A stretch of DNA of 64,000 nt from Malania oleifera (GCF_029873635.1 NC_080420.1:50483457-50547456), one strand, 5' to 3'; numbered from the stretch's first letter, positions 11,881 through 23,160 are shown. Notes: generated from the letters alone by a model not told the origin. Program-made: numbers and translations.

Positions 11881-12300
11881 TAAAGCGGCAGTTGGTTTCA
11901 ACCCCGGTTCTGGCTATTCCATCAAGAGGAGATGAATTTGTGATATACAATGATGCCTCTTGGAAGGGTCTTGGATGTGTGTTAATGTAGCATGGAAGAG
12001 TCATTACTTATGCGTCAAGACAACTTAAAGAATATGAGAAAAACTATCTTGTTCATGACTTAGAATTAGCTGTAGTAGTTTATGCTTTAAAGATCTGGAG
12101 GCATTATTTATATGGTGGGAGTGCAAAATCTTCACAGATCATAAAAGTTCAAACTATTTATTTACCCAGAAAGAACTGAATATAAGGCAAAGAAGGTGGC
12201 TAGAACTCATTAAGGACTATGATTGCACTATTAGTTACCACCCAGGGAAAGCGAATGTGGTAGAAGATGCTCTGAGCAGGAAATCAGTGGGATCAGCACT
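11881..12300 (+). pseudogene. Chromovirus RNase H, broken
   Basis: Removes RNA from RNA-DNA hybrids during reverse transcription. The translation after RT reads VIYNDASWKGLGCVLM, a TAG in place of Gln, then [40 protein letters not shown], all landmarks of Ty3/gypsy RNase H. A frameshift near 12120 moves the remainder to another frame, which ends with the usual VEDALSRKS segment (12257 on). Confidence 0.85.
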
Positions 12301-13840
12301 AGAAGCAATGGAAGTTCAACATCCAATCCTAATGGATCTAGAGAGACTTGGCGTGGAGTTGGTAGAGGGTGGTCCACAGGCATTTATCACCAGCCTGGTT
12401 GTGCAGACGACGCTATATGAAAAGATTAAGTACTCTCAGGGTGATGACACATAAATAGTAGGGGTTATGGCTAAAGTGCGGGAAGGTCAGGGAGAGGAGT
12501 TTAGTATCTCTGATGATGGAGCTCTGAGGTTTCACACCAGATTGTGTGCACCTGTAGATGATGATATTAGAAGAACAATTTTAGAAGAAGCTCACAGATC
12601 ACTATACACTGTCCATTTTGGCAGTACTAAAATGTATAGTGATTTGCGAGAGTATTTTTTATGGGGTGGAATGAAAAGGGAAATTTCCAAATTTGTACAG
12701 CAGTGTTTGACATGCCAGCAGGTTAAGGCTGAGCATCAGAGACCAGCAGGACAGTTGTAGTCACTTTTCATTCCAGAGTGGAAATGGGATCATGTCTCTA
12801 TGGATTTCATTACTGGGTTACCACCAATGCGATAGGGATTAAATGCAATTTGGGTGATTGTTGATCATTTGAAGAAGACCACCCATTTCATATTAAAGTT
12901 GGTTATTCTATGGACAGGTTGGTAGAAATATATGTTCAAGAAATAGTTTGCATCCATGGTGTACCAATATCCATAGTCTCAAACCGAGATCCTCGATTTA
13001 CCTCATGATTTTGGAAAAGTTTTTAGGAGGCTATGGGTACACAACTAGCATTCAACACTACTTTTCACCCTCAGATGGATGGTCAAACTAAGAGGATGAT
13101 CCAGATATTAGAAGATATGCTTCGTGCATGCGCGCAAGATTTTGGGGGTAGTTCGACCCAGTATATGCCGCTAGTTGAATTCGCTTACAATAACAGCTAT
13201 CAGGCTAACATTGGCATGGCGCCTTATGAGGCACTGTATGGTAGAAGGTGTCGTTCTCCTATTTTCTAGGATGAAGTAGGAGAGAGGTGAGTTTTGGGTC
13301 TAAAGATAGTGTAGCAAGCTTGTGATAAGGTCCGACTAATTAAAGAAAGAATTAGTACCACTCAGAGTCGGCAGAAAAGCTATGCAGACACTCACCATCG
13401 AGAATTAGAATTTGATGTGGGGGATCGAGTATTCTTGAATATAGCTCCTCTAAAAGGAGTTATGAGGTTTGGGAAGAATGGCAAGTTGAGCCTTAGGTAT
13501 ATTGGTCCTTTTGAGATACTAGAGATAGTGGGGTCAGTTGCCTATAGGCTAGCTTTGCCGCCAGCTCTGTCTATAATTCATGACCTGTTTCATGCTGCTA
13601 TGTTAAGGAAATACATCCTAGACCCATCCCATATAATCAGCTATGTAGAGATCGAGCTTAAAGATTCACTAGCCAATGAGGAAGCACCAGTACAGATTTT
13701 GGACTGAAAGACACAAGAACTGCGCACCAAGGAAATTCAGCTAGTGAAAGTTTTGTGAAGAAACCATGCTGTAGAAGAAGTTTCATGGCAACTTGAAGAT
13801 GAAATTAGTCAGAAATACCCACATTTTTTTAGTGGAATAT
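12301..13840 (+). pseudogene. Chromovirus integrase with chromodomain-like tail, broken
   Basis: Inserts the DNA copy into the genome; the tail targets chromatin in chromoviruses. The zinc-binding part is seen at 12580-12760 (HRSLYTVHFG ... CLTCQQVKAEH). MDFITGLPP near 12800 supplies the first catalytic Asp and SNRDPRFTS near 12980 the second. The third catalytic residue lies in the conserved DGQ(S/T)ER segment, here DGQTKRMIQ (about 13080): Glu has become Lys. Further: EFAYNNSYQANIGMAPYEALYGRRCRSPIF, then GDRVFLNIAPLKG, FHAAMLRKYILDPSH and the end APVQILD*KTQELR ... VL*RNHAVEEVSW, the chromodomain-like part. At least nine stops. Confidence 0.9.
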
Positions 13841-14086
13841 AGTAGTGGTTTGTAAAGTTCAAAAATGATAATTTTATATTGTTTAGTATAGGATAGATAG
13901 TATTTTAGTTTTGGGAGAATTTTCTTTTATAGTTGTAATCTCCCAAGATTTTGAATTTAACCACGGTATTCCTCTGCCATAAGTGAGGGTAAGTAATACA
14001 ATAAATGGACTGTTTGCCTCTAGGGGATGGTAGATTGTATAGATGGTGTTCAACACAGATAGTAAATTTCGAGGACGAAATTTTAC

Positions 14087-14096
14087 GAGGGAAGAA
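14087..14096 (+). promoter_or_regulatory. Polypurine tract of the chromovirus
   Basis: GAGGGAAGAA immediately before the 3' LTR start TGTAATAA, after AAATTTCGAGGACGAAATTTT (14066-14084). This is the expected plus-strand primer position. Confidence 0.8.
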
Positions 14097-16115
14097 TGTA
14101 ATAAACTAAGAAATTAATCAGGGCCTCGTCGACAAACACAGGGGATTCTTCAACAAGGGTACATGAGGATCTCATCGACGAGGACACATCTCATCCACAA
14201 GAAGATACCGAGAGGGCGTTTATGGTAGTCTGAAATTCGTCGACGAGGTGTGCAGGTTCGTCGATTAACTTATTCATGGACTCGTTGACAAACCCAGGCT
14301 ATAAATAAGCTAAAACCTGGATTTTTGGCAGAAACTGGCACATGAATTTTCCCTCTCTCTCTTTGAACATCCCTCTCCCCTTCTCTCTTCGATGCCAACT
14401 TCATTTCTTGTTGGATTGACGATTTGAGGCCACCACAATGCTTCTGGCAAAGTTCTCTGCAAATCTACTGGAGTGGATCATTGGTGGGAGTGATTTGAAT
14501 TCCATCTCAATTTCAAGGTAAGGCATTTTATTCAGTATTTGTTTTTCCCATAGTTATATAAAATGTTGCACATAGAAAAATAATGATATTTTTATTTTGG
14601 TAGATGTTGTTTTTATGGTGTTGAGTAGGGAACCCTACGGGTGTAGGACTAGGCACAGTGGGGGTTTTTGCAGAAATCAAGTAAGGGAAATATGCTACAC
14701 TAGGAGTTTTAACCATGTTATCAGAGATTTTATGTATATAAATGTATACTAGTTTACTATTAAATTTTTACAGAATAAGAGTTTTTAATGTATGTGTGGC
14801 CTGAGTAGATATTTACCTGATATAGAATTTATACAACTTTTCCACCATATCGTGTTATACAGTATATACAAGTATAAATAGATATTCACAGATATTTATC
14901 AGACAGATATAAACAAATTTTATTCAGTTCAATATATTACAGTATTTGCAGAATGCCATGTTTTCCTAATGCCATAACACTCAGGTTATACAGATAGATT
15001 ACACAAACATGTTATACATACAAATTATACAGATAGATTATACAGTCAAATATACAGTTATAGCATCCAAATACTACAATTATATTATTAAGATATACAG
15101 TATATTTAATACAAAATTATAATGTTATGGTTATTTTGGAAACATGATGAAAACAGTAAAGATAATTATAGTATATATATTTATACAGTATCAGATCCCT
15201 AAGAAAATAGCACAGACAGATACAGTTTATAGAGCACGGTACCGTTGCTATTTACAGAATAGAGTGCAACCACATATCTCAGATAGTGTGTGGGTACCGT
15301 CAACCGTACTCGCAGTGGATGCAGCTCCCCAGTTTCTGGGTTGAGGGGCCCCGGTTTGACAAGTTAGTAGTCCGATTTCATGCCTAGGAGAGGATACAGT
15401 TTGGTCGGACTAAGGAAAGGTAGAGTACAGTGACTTACCTGCAGGGCCAAGTAGAGTTAAGTCCCGCCTACGGGCCACACAACCCTGTTATGAGGGGTCA
15501 AATCATGACATATAGAATTCAAGGGAAAAAGCACAGTTATGTACATGTATATAGTTTTACAGGATTTTAGAAATATAATACGATATTAGTAGTATGAAAA
15601 ATATAAAATTCAGATGATACAGTTATATTTTAAGCTACGATAAATGTAAGATATGTCTTTACTGATTTTCCAGGTTATACAGTTTCAAATGTTATTATTA
15701 TAGTTATGCAACTTGGTCGCCACATACTTGTAATAGCATATTTCCACTTACTGAGCATCGACTCATCCCATTACTTTAACATTTTTTCAAGTGAACCAGC
15801 TAGGCGAGTAGATCAGGCTCGCGGATAGAGTGTTTTCTTGATTGCCCCGCTAATAGGGTAAGTGTGTTCAGAGGGTTGTGTTTTTGGGTAGATGGTATTG
15901 GTGTGAGATGCAATTATAGTTGAGAACACTGAATTATGGTGTTGTAAATATATATATATATATATATATGGATGTAAGATTTTATGTTTCCGTTGTATAG
16001 GTGTGTTATTATGTATAAAACTACCTCAATGCCCATCTGAGGCCTGAGATGCTCTAGTAAGGGTATTAGAGTAATTTATTTATTAGTTAGGAAAAAAAAT
16101 AATCAGGTCTTTACA
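14097..16115 (+). repeat. 3' LTR of the chromovirus
   Basis: 2019 bp, TGTAATAAACT...CTTTACA. Palindrome array at 14122-14290, TATA box at 14300, pyrimidine-rich stretch after it, and a TA repeat at about 15948-15969, where the 5' copy was hit by a solo LTR. Its end is followed by GTTTC, nearly matching GTTTT before the 5' LTR. Confidence 0.9.
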
Positions 16116-17159
16116 GTTTCTCTTAATTCATTGATGGCTTGAGTATTCTAACTATTGGTTATGGCGTGAATTTGTATGAATTACTGAAACATATTCGCCA
16201 TCTACGTCATGCTATCATCAGAAGATTTCTTTGATCGAATAGGAGCAAAATTAGGTTGTAATCCTGGAGGTGCATAGCTTTGAGAGATCTGTTGCTGCTG
16301 ATACTGCTGTTGAGGAACTACAACTGGATGATATAACGGTTGTGGAGGTGGTGCATAAGATTGAGGAAGTTACTAAAACTGTGAGGAAAATGGACCAAAC
16401 TGATCATTCCTCCATAAGAAGTTCAGGTGATTCCTCCATCCCGGATTATGAGTGTTCAAGAATGGTTGATTTTGAGATTTGTTGACCTAATTTATTGATT
16501 GCATCTGATCAAATCCACTATCCTACAATACTGGTAGTAATGGAAAATCCTCCACCGATTTCGCAGCTTTCACTTTCTTTAACTCCATAACCTCTATTTT
16601 TTTAGACAAAGAAGCAAAAAGAGCACGTAAATTAGTTTCCTCTTTGACCTCGTATCTACCTCCACCACCGATTGCTCTGAGACGTTGTGCCGCCATTGGT
16701 GCCTAATTATATCATGCGTTCCATTGTTGGGCACTTTAAACTAAGTAATCAAAGAACGATATAACCTCATCCGATTCCTTTCTAAAGAACTTCCCGTTGC
16801 ACATAGTATAGACAAATTGTTTACATTCAGGGGTAAGAGTAGTATAAAAATAATTTACTAGCCTCCAAAATTCGAATCCGTGATGTGGACATATATTCAT
16901 CAAGTCCTTGAATCTCTCCCAACAAGTTTGGAAGGTCTCGTCACCTTTCTGCATGAACTGTCTGATCTGCTCCTGCAAGTACTGGGTTCTCTGAAAAGGG
17001 AAAAACTTATGTAAGAACTTATGCTGCATTTCAGCCTAGCTATTAATGAAAGTGGTACAGACCAACTCAAAATCTGTCAAATGCTCGAGTATCATAGATA
17101 ACATACCATGCTAAATTGTGAAGTTCGGTGCATCTTGTGGTAAAACAATGCAAGAAGGT

Positions 17160-19260
17160 TGTTGACCTTATCGATCATGCCTGGTTTTGATTATGACAAA
17201 TACTCGTTATATCTAATGGGTGTTTGAAGTTATGTGCAGGAACTCAAATTGGCAGATCAAGATGCACATAGAGAAAGTGAAGAGTCAAGACCTAATCATT
17301 CTTTGTTGTAATAATATTTCTTTGATGTAAAGGGTCTATAATAATAAATAGGTCTTTGGTTTGTAATAAGCTCACACACATCACATGCATGATAATACGT
17401 AAGCTTAAAACAAACCATAAACTAAAAGTGACCTTAGAATGACCTTAGGGCTTACCCTTTGGTCGACCTTCAGTCGACTGATACCGGACTTTTTCGGTGT
17501 CTCTTAATTGGACATAAAAGACCCTAGGACACACACCGTTGCACTTATGATTGTTGGGCACTTAAATAGGGTTGTGTGTTTCAAGACAGTACCGAAATGC
17601 ACACATTGTGCACTTTTGATCGACTGACCTTGGCAGTTCATTCTGCCCCGGTCGACCGAAACAAGCCTGGTCAACAGTTGACCAAGGTCCTGGTCAACCG
17701 AACCAATGTAGTTCAAAACCCCCCGGTCGACCGAAACCCCCCGAGGTCAACAAATTGACGACTTGATCGACCGAGCCAAATTTGTATACCAACTACCTGG
17801 TCGACCGAGAGTCCTCGAGAGAAATCCCAACGATCTGGTCGATCGAACCAGTCAATTCAAAATGGCCCTGTCGACCGAACCTCTGAGAAATAAGAAATCG
17901 CCCACTTTCGATCGATCGAGTCTTCAGCTCAAAAACCTCCTAGTCGACCGAACCATATGAACTCTGGTCGACCGAAACTGTTCTAGTCGACCAAACCTCT
18001 TGGGTTGCCCTGATTTTTACCGCGGTTAAACATTTTTAAACAGGATTAAAATATTTGAAATGTCATTAAACTTTCCTAATAATCCCTAATAGGTCCCCAA
18101 CGGTCATAAATCATGGGGTGTCTATATATACCTCTTCATTTGGGAAAATTAGCATCATCATTAAGCAAAAAGTGAAATCTCTCTCAAGCCAAAAATCTCT
18201 CTATTGTTCACATGCTCTGAGAAACCACTCATTCTTACTTCCTACATCTCTCCAAATCCTTTGTAAGTGTATTGAGTGTTTTGTGCAAAGGGGTTTGCTC
18301 TCCCATTCGTGTTTGAGTGATTTGTTTTTTACGAGAGCAAAACCTAAGTTCTCTTAGGGGGCTTTGCTAATAAGAATACTTAAACTTCCGAGTGTTGTAT
18401 TTTCGTTGCAATAACTTAGGAAGTTTTGTATTTGTTTTGGGATTACAAAATATTTTCAAACTTACTCAAATATCTTGTGGTATTCATATTGACATTTTTG
18501 TGAAAAGATATTTGTGTTTGTTATATTAATCTTTGTGGCAATATTTATTCAAGTATATATCATTTGTTGAATACAAAGATTGCATTGCTTTTGCAAACCA
18601 AGCATATACACTATAGTCGTGATTGAGACATCCTATTGATTGACATACTTGAAAATCGCTTGATATTCTATGTGAAATCGTTTGACACTCTCACGTACTC
18701 ACTACACTGATAGAAAATACATTTGAGAGTTGAACTATTTAGACCACACTGAGCTTACATATTAAATTATTGTGGTGTATGTGATTGAACGCATTTGGGT
18801 ACTTATCTGCTTTACTTGAAAGCACCTTTATTTGTACCATTTGATTGTAATATCTGAGTGACTCCAGGCGTGGCCTGAGGGGGCGGTAATCTAACCCGGT
18901 AAGGATTGGTGTAAAGGTTGAGGTCAGCCTTGTACTAATTGACCCGGTTTGTATTGCTTCCGCTCCACCCGTTTAAGTGAGCAAGTTATTGTGGTAATCC
19001 TTGTGCTAGTTAGCCAAGGCGGGGACGTAGGCTGTTGGCCGAACCTCGATAACATATCTGCGTGTCACCCTCTCTTTACTGTTTTCTGGTGCTCATGTTG
19101 ATTGATTAAACTGCTTTATTTAATTTATAATATATTTATATTACTTGCACTAGATTGACCATAAGGTTGTGAACATACTGCTGTTAGGAGGAATACCTAG
19201 GGGTTAAATTTTAAAAATACCAATTTACCCTCCCCTCTTGGGATCACTGTAAAGCTAACA
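17160..19260 (+). mobile_element. SIRE-type solo LTR with perfect target duplication
   Basis: Starts TGTTGACCTTATCG, ends GGGATCACTGTAAAGCTAACA, 2101 bp. The flanks are AAGGT on both sides (17155-17159 and 19261-19265), and the interrupted gag frame resumes in register, so both ends are exact. Inside: an array of GGTCGACCGA-like palindromes at 17460-18000, the block 'cccaacggtcat' before a TATA box (18123-18130), the GGGGACGTAGGC...CGAACCTCGATAACA block at 19021-19050, and a C-rich tract near the end. No internal coding region remains. Short open frames inside it are chance. Confidence 0.95.
18123..18130 (+). promoter_or_regulatory. TATA box in SIRE-type solo LTR
   Basis: TATATATA following 'ccccaacggtcataa', at the downstream edge of the palindrome array. 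The same order (array, ccaacg-box, TATA) recurs at 33580-33705 and 43620-43750 in related LTRs. Confidence 0.55.
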
Positions 19261-19318
19261 AAGGTGTAGACGTGCGTGTAGGCTGTAGAAAATCTTGAAA
19301 TGTATATGGTGCAGCCAT

Positions 19319-19551
19319 AACTACCTCAAAAATTTATTCAAAAAATCACTCAAATCAATTTCATAATCACTCATAAAAGTAACAAGAGAACAATAAGATT
19401 TTGTGCTCTATGTATCATTACTGGTGCTAAGTGAAATTTTAAACAGTCTATTCGAACGACTTCTAACCCAAGGTATCAAACATCAATGCAAATGGCAGAA
19501 ATCCACCAACATAGCAGCAAACAAGCATGATCAAATTTTTCAAAATTTTCA

Positions 19552-19586
<35 letters not shown>

Positions 19587-19659
19587 GTTTTTTAAAATTT
19601 TTTTATTTAAAAATCAAAATAATTGGAAAAACATAAATTTTGAAATTAAATCTAGCACT
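19319..19659 (-). other. Leader region of the Athila/Tat element with (TTA)n
   Basis: Lies between the primer site and the gag start on the minus strand. No coding signal. It contains a TTA microsatellite at 19553-19583, about ten units. Confidence 0.6.
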
Positions 19660-19676
19660 CCCCAACAACAGCGCCA
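19660..19676 (-). promoter_or_regulatory. Primer binding site, tRNA-Asp type
   Basis: The minus strand reads TGGCGCTGTTGTTGGGG, differing by transitions from TGGCGCCGTTGCCGGGG, the tRNA-Asp-complementary site used by many Athila/Tat elements. It lies six bases inside the LTR edge at 19683. Both changes are C to T. Confidence 0.8.
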
Positions 19677-19682
19677 AAAACT

Positions 19683-20304
19683 TGACTCACTTTAAAAATG
19701 AGTAGCTCAGAAGCTATCCCAAGTATAGGAGTTCATTCGCATAATAGTTAGCCCAAGGGTCAGATCTTCTCCTTAGGGAATGCAGCTTAATTCCAAAATT
19801 CGTGTAATTCTAATAGAAAATAAGAAAAAGAAAAGGGTTACTGAACACAATTCAGATTTGGGTTCCTAGATTTTTTGAGATTTTTGCTATGAAATTTAAA
19901 CCTTAATTAAAAATTAAATACGCATGGAATAATTAAATAAAATCCGGATGCAACACCATAATAACGAGATAATTAAACACTGCAATCATCCAAAATAAAA
20001 ACAAATTAAACCATACAAAAGTACCAAATTTAATAACAAGCCCAAACAAGATTAAACAAAATAAAAATACTGACTTAAATACTAAAAACACTCAAAGAAA
20101 TATTTAGATTCCAATGAAAACTTTAAATAAGATAAAGACAAACTAAAATTAAAATAACAATGCTCAACCAAGAATCTAAAAGCAAGTGAGAAAGAAAAAA
20201 AAAACAAATTCAAATTAACACCACTTAATAACAAAAAAGATAAGATGGTTTTTTAATAATAAAAAAATAATCTCAACAATTATTCAAGATTCAATAAAAA
20301 AAAT

Positions 20305-20355
<51 letters not shown>

Positions 20356-21256
20356 AATTGGCAGTGTGGGAGAAACTGGAGCTGTGGTAGCATCCTCGGG
20401 TCCTCCTTCAGTAGTAGTAGAGAGCAGCAAAGGGAGAAGGCTCTCGGGTTGGTAGCAAAATGAACCAGCAGTGGCAGTGGAGATAGCAGCAGGGGCACAT
20501 AGCAAGAGGGACAAGGAAGAGAAGCTGTAGCAAATAGAGGAGATTGGGGAACAGACAGCAAGGAAAGAGAGAAAATGAGAGAGATAGAGACGTTGAAAAA
20601 AAAAAAGAGGGAGAGAAGGAGCAAGGACATGACAGAGAAAAGAAAATAATAGAGAGAGATCGAAAGGAAACCGATAAGGAGAGATTGAGAGGAAAAGAAG
20701 AGAGGGAGAGAATGAGGAGAGATGACGGGTGAGGCACTGGAAAACCCAGTAGAAGAAAAGAAATAAAAGAACAAAGACTCCCTTGAAGCCCTAAGCCCAC
20801 ACGCACACACTTCATACGCTGCATGATCAGGTCACATCAACCCAGCCCAGCTCACTCACACACGCACAGATGGCCGTCCTACATTTCAAAGCCCACTAAA
20901 CTATTGAAATTTTCTTTTCTTTTCTTTAAATGCCCTCCTTCTCTTTTCAAAGCTCAGGCCCATCACGTATATAACTCATATACATGAAGCCCACAGCTAA
21001 CTTATAAGACCCTTTAAACATGCATGGCTCATGTGTAGTGTCTGGTCCTCCACGAACACTTTTAATTCTAGGTTTAACTTCCAAATATTTCCTGCAATAA
21101 TAAAATGCACAAAATTCATAAATTATTAAATTAAAATTAATTATCATAAATTGAGCATAACGTTAAAAGATTGAACTTAATTATGCGTTTAATTAGAAAT
21201 ATAATCGTTAATGCAAGATTTTAAATACCTAATTATGCAATTTAGGTGCATAATCA
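19683..21256 (-). repeat. 5' LTR of the Athila/Tat element
   Basis: On the minus strand it begins TGATTATGCACCTAAATTGC (21256) and ends ...GTGAGTCA (19683), 1574 bp, next to the primer site. The left edge is fixed by the primer site; the right edge is fixed by the TG end and by copia gag sequence starting immediately after it. A (GA)n microsatellite and purine-rich flank occupy 20308-20740; the long open frames there (Leu/Ser-rich or Arg/Glu-rich) are produced by that bias. Confidence 0.65.
20308..20354 (+). repeat. (GA)n microsatellite
   Basis: About 23 uninterrupted GA units inside the Athila/Tat LTR. Confidence 0.95.
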
Positions 21257-21770
21257 AAAGCTATATAGAGGAAGAACGTACAAATGACTTACTTGGTGAC
21301 TTAAATCTACAATATAGTGCCATTTGTGTGCAGGTATTGGGTTCAGGAGACCCTTCCCTTTCTTATAATCATGTAGTATCTATTTTTTTTAAGTGAAGAG
21401 ACACGTCGGCGTGCTACGTTAGCGCCTTCTAGTGAGCATATTCGATCAGCTCTTATTGCTCAGCCTTTGTCCTGGCATCACAATGATGATTCTTGTATAT
21501 GTACCCATTATCACAAAATTGGTCATGTGCTTGACACTTTGGGTACTTTATGGTCGTCCTTAACAACATGATTTGGGTTATGGAAGTAGTTGTGTTAATC
21601 ACAACGGAAGTCATGGGAGTTGTGGTGGCCAAACTGGATAGGAAAATTTGACTAAGTTTTCAAGTGTGATGCATCTACTATGGTACATTTAGCCATTGGA
21701 TCACTTTTTGCAGAAAAAATGCAAAACCTACATCAATATCTGGCTTGAGTAGATATGAACTCAAGTATAG
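21257..21770 (+). pseudogene. Ty1/copia gag, 3' part
   Basis: Starts abruptly after the Athila/Tat LTR with IEEERTNDLLGDLNLQYSAI, which matches the copia gag segment 'R...FL.GLN..YD.VR.QIL', and then VLGSGDPSLSYNHVVSI. A frame change leads to a decayed zinc knuckle near 21500 (CICTHYHKIGHVLDTL, normally CxxCxxxGHxxxxC with the last Cys lost). The N-terminal half is absent here and should lie beyond the other end of the Athila/Tat element, outside the window. Confidence 0.7.
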
Positions 21771-22330
21771 CTCCTTATACAGCCTTAACTAACTCGATGC
21801 TTGATCCCATTATCGTTGATCATGGTAATTATACACAATTCGGTATTAGACATCATATGCATTTAACTGCAGCAGTTTGTCTACTGCATCTCCTTGGGTT
21901 TTTTATTTAGGTGCTTGAAACCACATGACACGCCAGTCTAACAATTTAGTGTGCTACTCACCATGTTATGGTAGGAATAATGTTCATATAGCTAATGGCA
22001 CCTTTACCTATATTTTTGGTAAAGTAAATATCAAATGCGCACCCAACCTCAATTTTCCTTCATCCTCCATGTCCCAAGTTTTCCCACTAATTTGTTGTCT
22101 ATTAATTCTATTACTAAAGATCTTAATTGTCATGTTGAATTTCATCCAAATCATTGTTACGATGACCATGAGAATGATACTTGGTGTTGGTAAAGTGCGT
22201 GATGGCCTCTACTACTTGGAAAATAAACCATTGAAGAATGGTCTCGAGTTGGCTGGTCTAACTGTGTCATCTTTCTCTGATATGTCTCTTCAAGAATTGC
22301 TACTGCAACACCATTAGCTAGGACATATTT
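21771..22330 (+). pseudogene. Ty1/copia protease, heavily decayed
   Basis: The frame at 21925 contains NVHIANGTFTYIFGKVNIK and ends with GKVRDGLYYLENK, corresponding to the post-active-site part of copia protease up to the pre-integrase segment. The catalytic D-S-G-A is not intact; the corresponding area near 21800 reads TNSMLDPIIVDHGNY. Several frame changes. Confidence 0.6.
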
Positions 22331-23160
22331 CTTTCATAACTCTTTTCTTGTTTATTTCCCTCACATTATGCACATTGTGATAAAAAAAAAAAATTAGATT
22401 ATGATGCTTGTGAGTTTGCCAAGCATGGTAGAGGCACTTATTCTGCCACTAGTTATCATAGTAACAAACCATTTCATATTATTTTTTCAAATATTTTGGG
22501 TCCCTCCAATATTACTTATATTTCTGGGCATCATTGGTTTGTCACTTTAATTGATTGTCGTAGTCATGTTACTTGGCTATATTTATTGAAAAGTAAAGAT
22601 GAGGCATTTTCCTAATTTGTGAAGTTTCACAACATGATTGCCACTCAATATGATGCCAAAATAAAAGTACTTCGTACGGAGTGCTAAATATACTAATTAG
22701 GATTTCTGTGAGTACTAAGAGATTCATGGTATACCCCATTGGACAATATGTGTTAACACGCTTGCTTAAAATAGAATTGCTAAATGAAAGAATTGGCATC
22801 TCCTAGAGGTAGATTGAACACTTCTTTTTTCCATGAATGTTTCAAAGTTTTTTTGGAGTGAGACTATATTTACTGCTACTTATCTTCTTGACTAGAAGCC
22901 ACTTTAGGCCTTATAGTTTCAAACACCTATTCAATGTTTGGTAGGAGATACTACTTTTGTTATGCCTCCTAAAATATTTGGATGTGTGTGTTTTGTTCGA
23001 GACCACGGGCCCAATGTAAGAAAATTGGATCCCCGACCTCTAAAGTGTGTGTTTGTAGGCTACTTTGCTACTCAAAAAGGATATCGGAGTTATTATCCTA
23101 CTAAGAAACAGATATTGGCCAGCATAGATGTCACCTTTTGAGAATCAGAGACATACTACA
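22331..23160 (+). pseudogene. Ty1/copia integrase, decayed catalytic core
   Basis: Landmarks in shifting frames: ACEFAKHGRGTYSATSYHSNKPFHIIF, then SNILGP (normally SDxWGP, so the first catalytic Asp is Asn), HHWFVTLIDCRSHVTWLYLLKSKDEAF, and VLRTEC followed by a stop (normally LRTDNGxEF, so the second Asp is also lost). The C-terminal part at 22938-23141 is well kept: MPPKIFGCVCFVRDHGP, KLDPRPLKCVFVGYFATQKGYRSYYP and ASIDVTF. A Pro/Ser-rich linker follows at 23360-23470. Confidence 0.8.

Larger units (their letters stand above)
5215..16115 (+). mobile_element. Tekay/Del-like chromovirus (Ty3/gypsy) with both LTRs
   Basis: LTRs start TGTAATAAACTAAG (5215 and 14097) and end TTACA (9049 and 16115). 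A primer site for initiator tRNA-Met follows the 5' LTR, and a purine tract after the motif TTTCGAGGACGAAATTTT precedes the 3' LTR; that motif is usual in Tekay/Del elements. Domains run gag, protease, RT, RNase H, integrase and a chromodomain-like end. Flanks are GTTTT (5210-5214) and GTTTC (16116-16120), a 4-of-5 match to a 5-bp target duplication. All domains carry stops or frameshifts, so it is inactive. The 5' LTR contains a separate solo LTR at 7097-8885. Confidence 0.9.
16116..19318 (-). pseudogene. Athila/Tat gag, interrupted by a solo LTR and truncated
   Basis: Minus-strand gag starting at the ATG at 19318 (MAAPYTFQDFLQPTRTS). A solo LTR interrupts it at 17160-19260; on the far side the frame resumes in register with SCIVLPQDAPNF, a signature of this gag family. 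The main capsid part is at 17029-16736: FPFQRTQYLQEQIRQFMQ, ETFQTCWERFKDLMNICPHHG and FEFWRLVNYFYTTLTPE. Downstream comes a Gln/Pro-rich segment (QQQYQQQQISQSYAPPG). A few internal stops are present. At 16116 it is cut by the chromovirus; the rest of gag and the active-site end of protease are not found on the other side. Confidence 0.8.
1..21256 (-). mobile_element. Athila/Tat-type Ty3/gypsy retrotransposon, interrupted, left end outside window
   Basis: The parts lie in minus-strand order from right to left: a TG...CA LTR (19683-21256), a tRNA-Asp-type primer site, gag with the Athila/Tat signature (CPHHG), protease, the start of RT and the end of integrase, then a non-coding 3' region reaching base 1. 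Three later insertions interrupt it: a SIRE-type fragment at 2360-5214, a chromovirus at 5215-16115 and a solo LTR at 17160-19260. Most of RT/RNase H and the integrase core are missing, so it cannot be autonomous. The 3' LTR would lie left of the window. It appears to have inserted into the gag of the copia element that resumes at 21257. Confidence 0.8.

Noticed and set aside
17460..18000. CRISPR-like array (regularly spaced GGTCGACCGA units)
   Set aside because: Units are only about 10 bases, variable and palindromic, with irregular spacing, and lie in a plant LTR upstream of a TATA box.
20280..20824. Long open frames on both strands (Ser/Leu-rich on minus, Arg/Glu-rich on plus)
   Set aside because: They arise from a (GA)n microsatellite and purine-rich flank inside the Athila/Tat LTR. 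Several frames are open at once and none has a recognisable domain.
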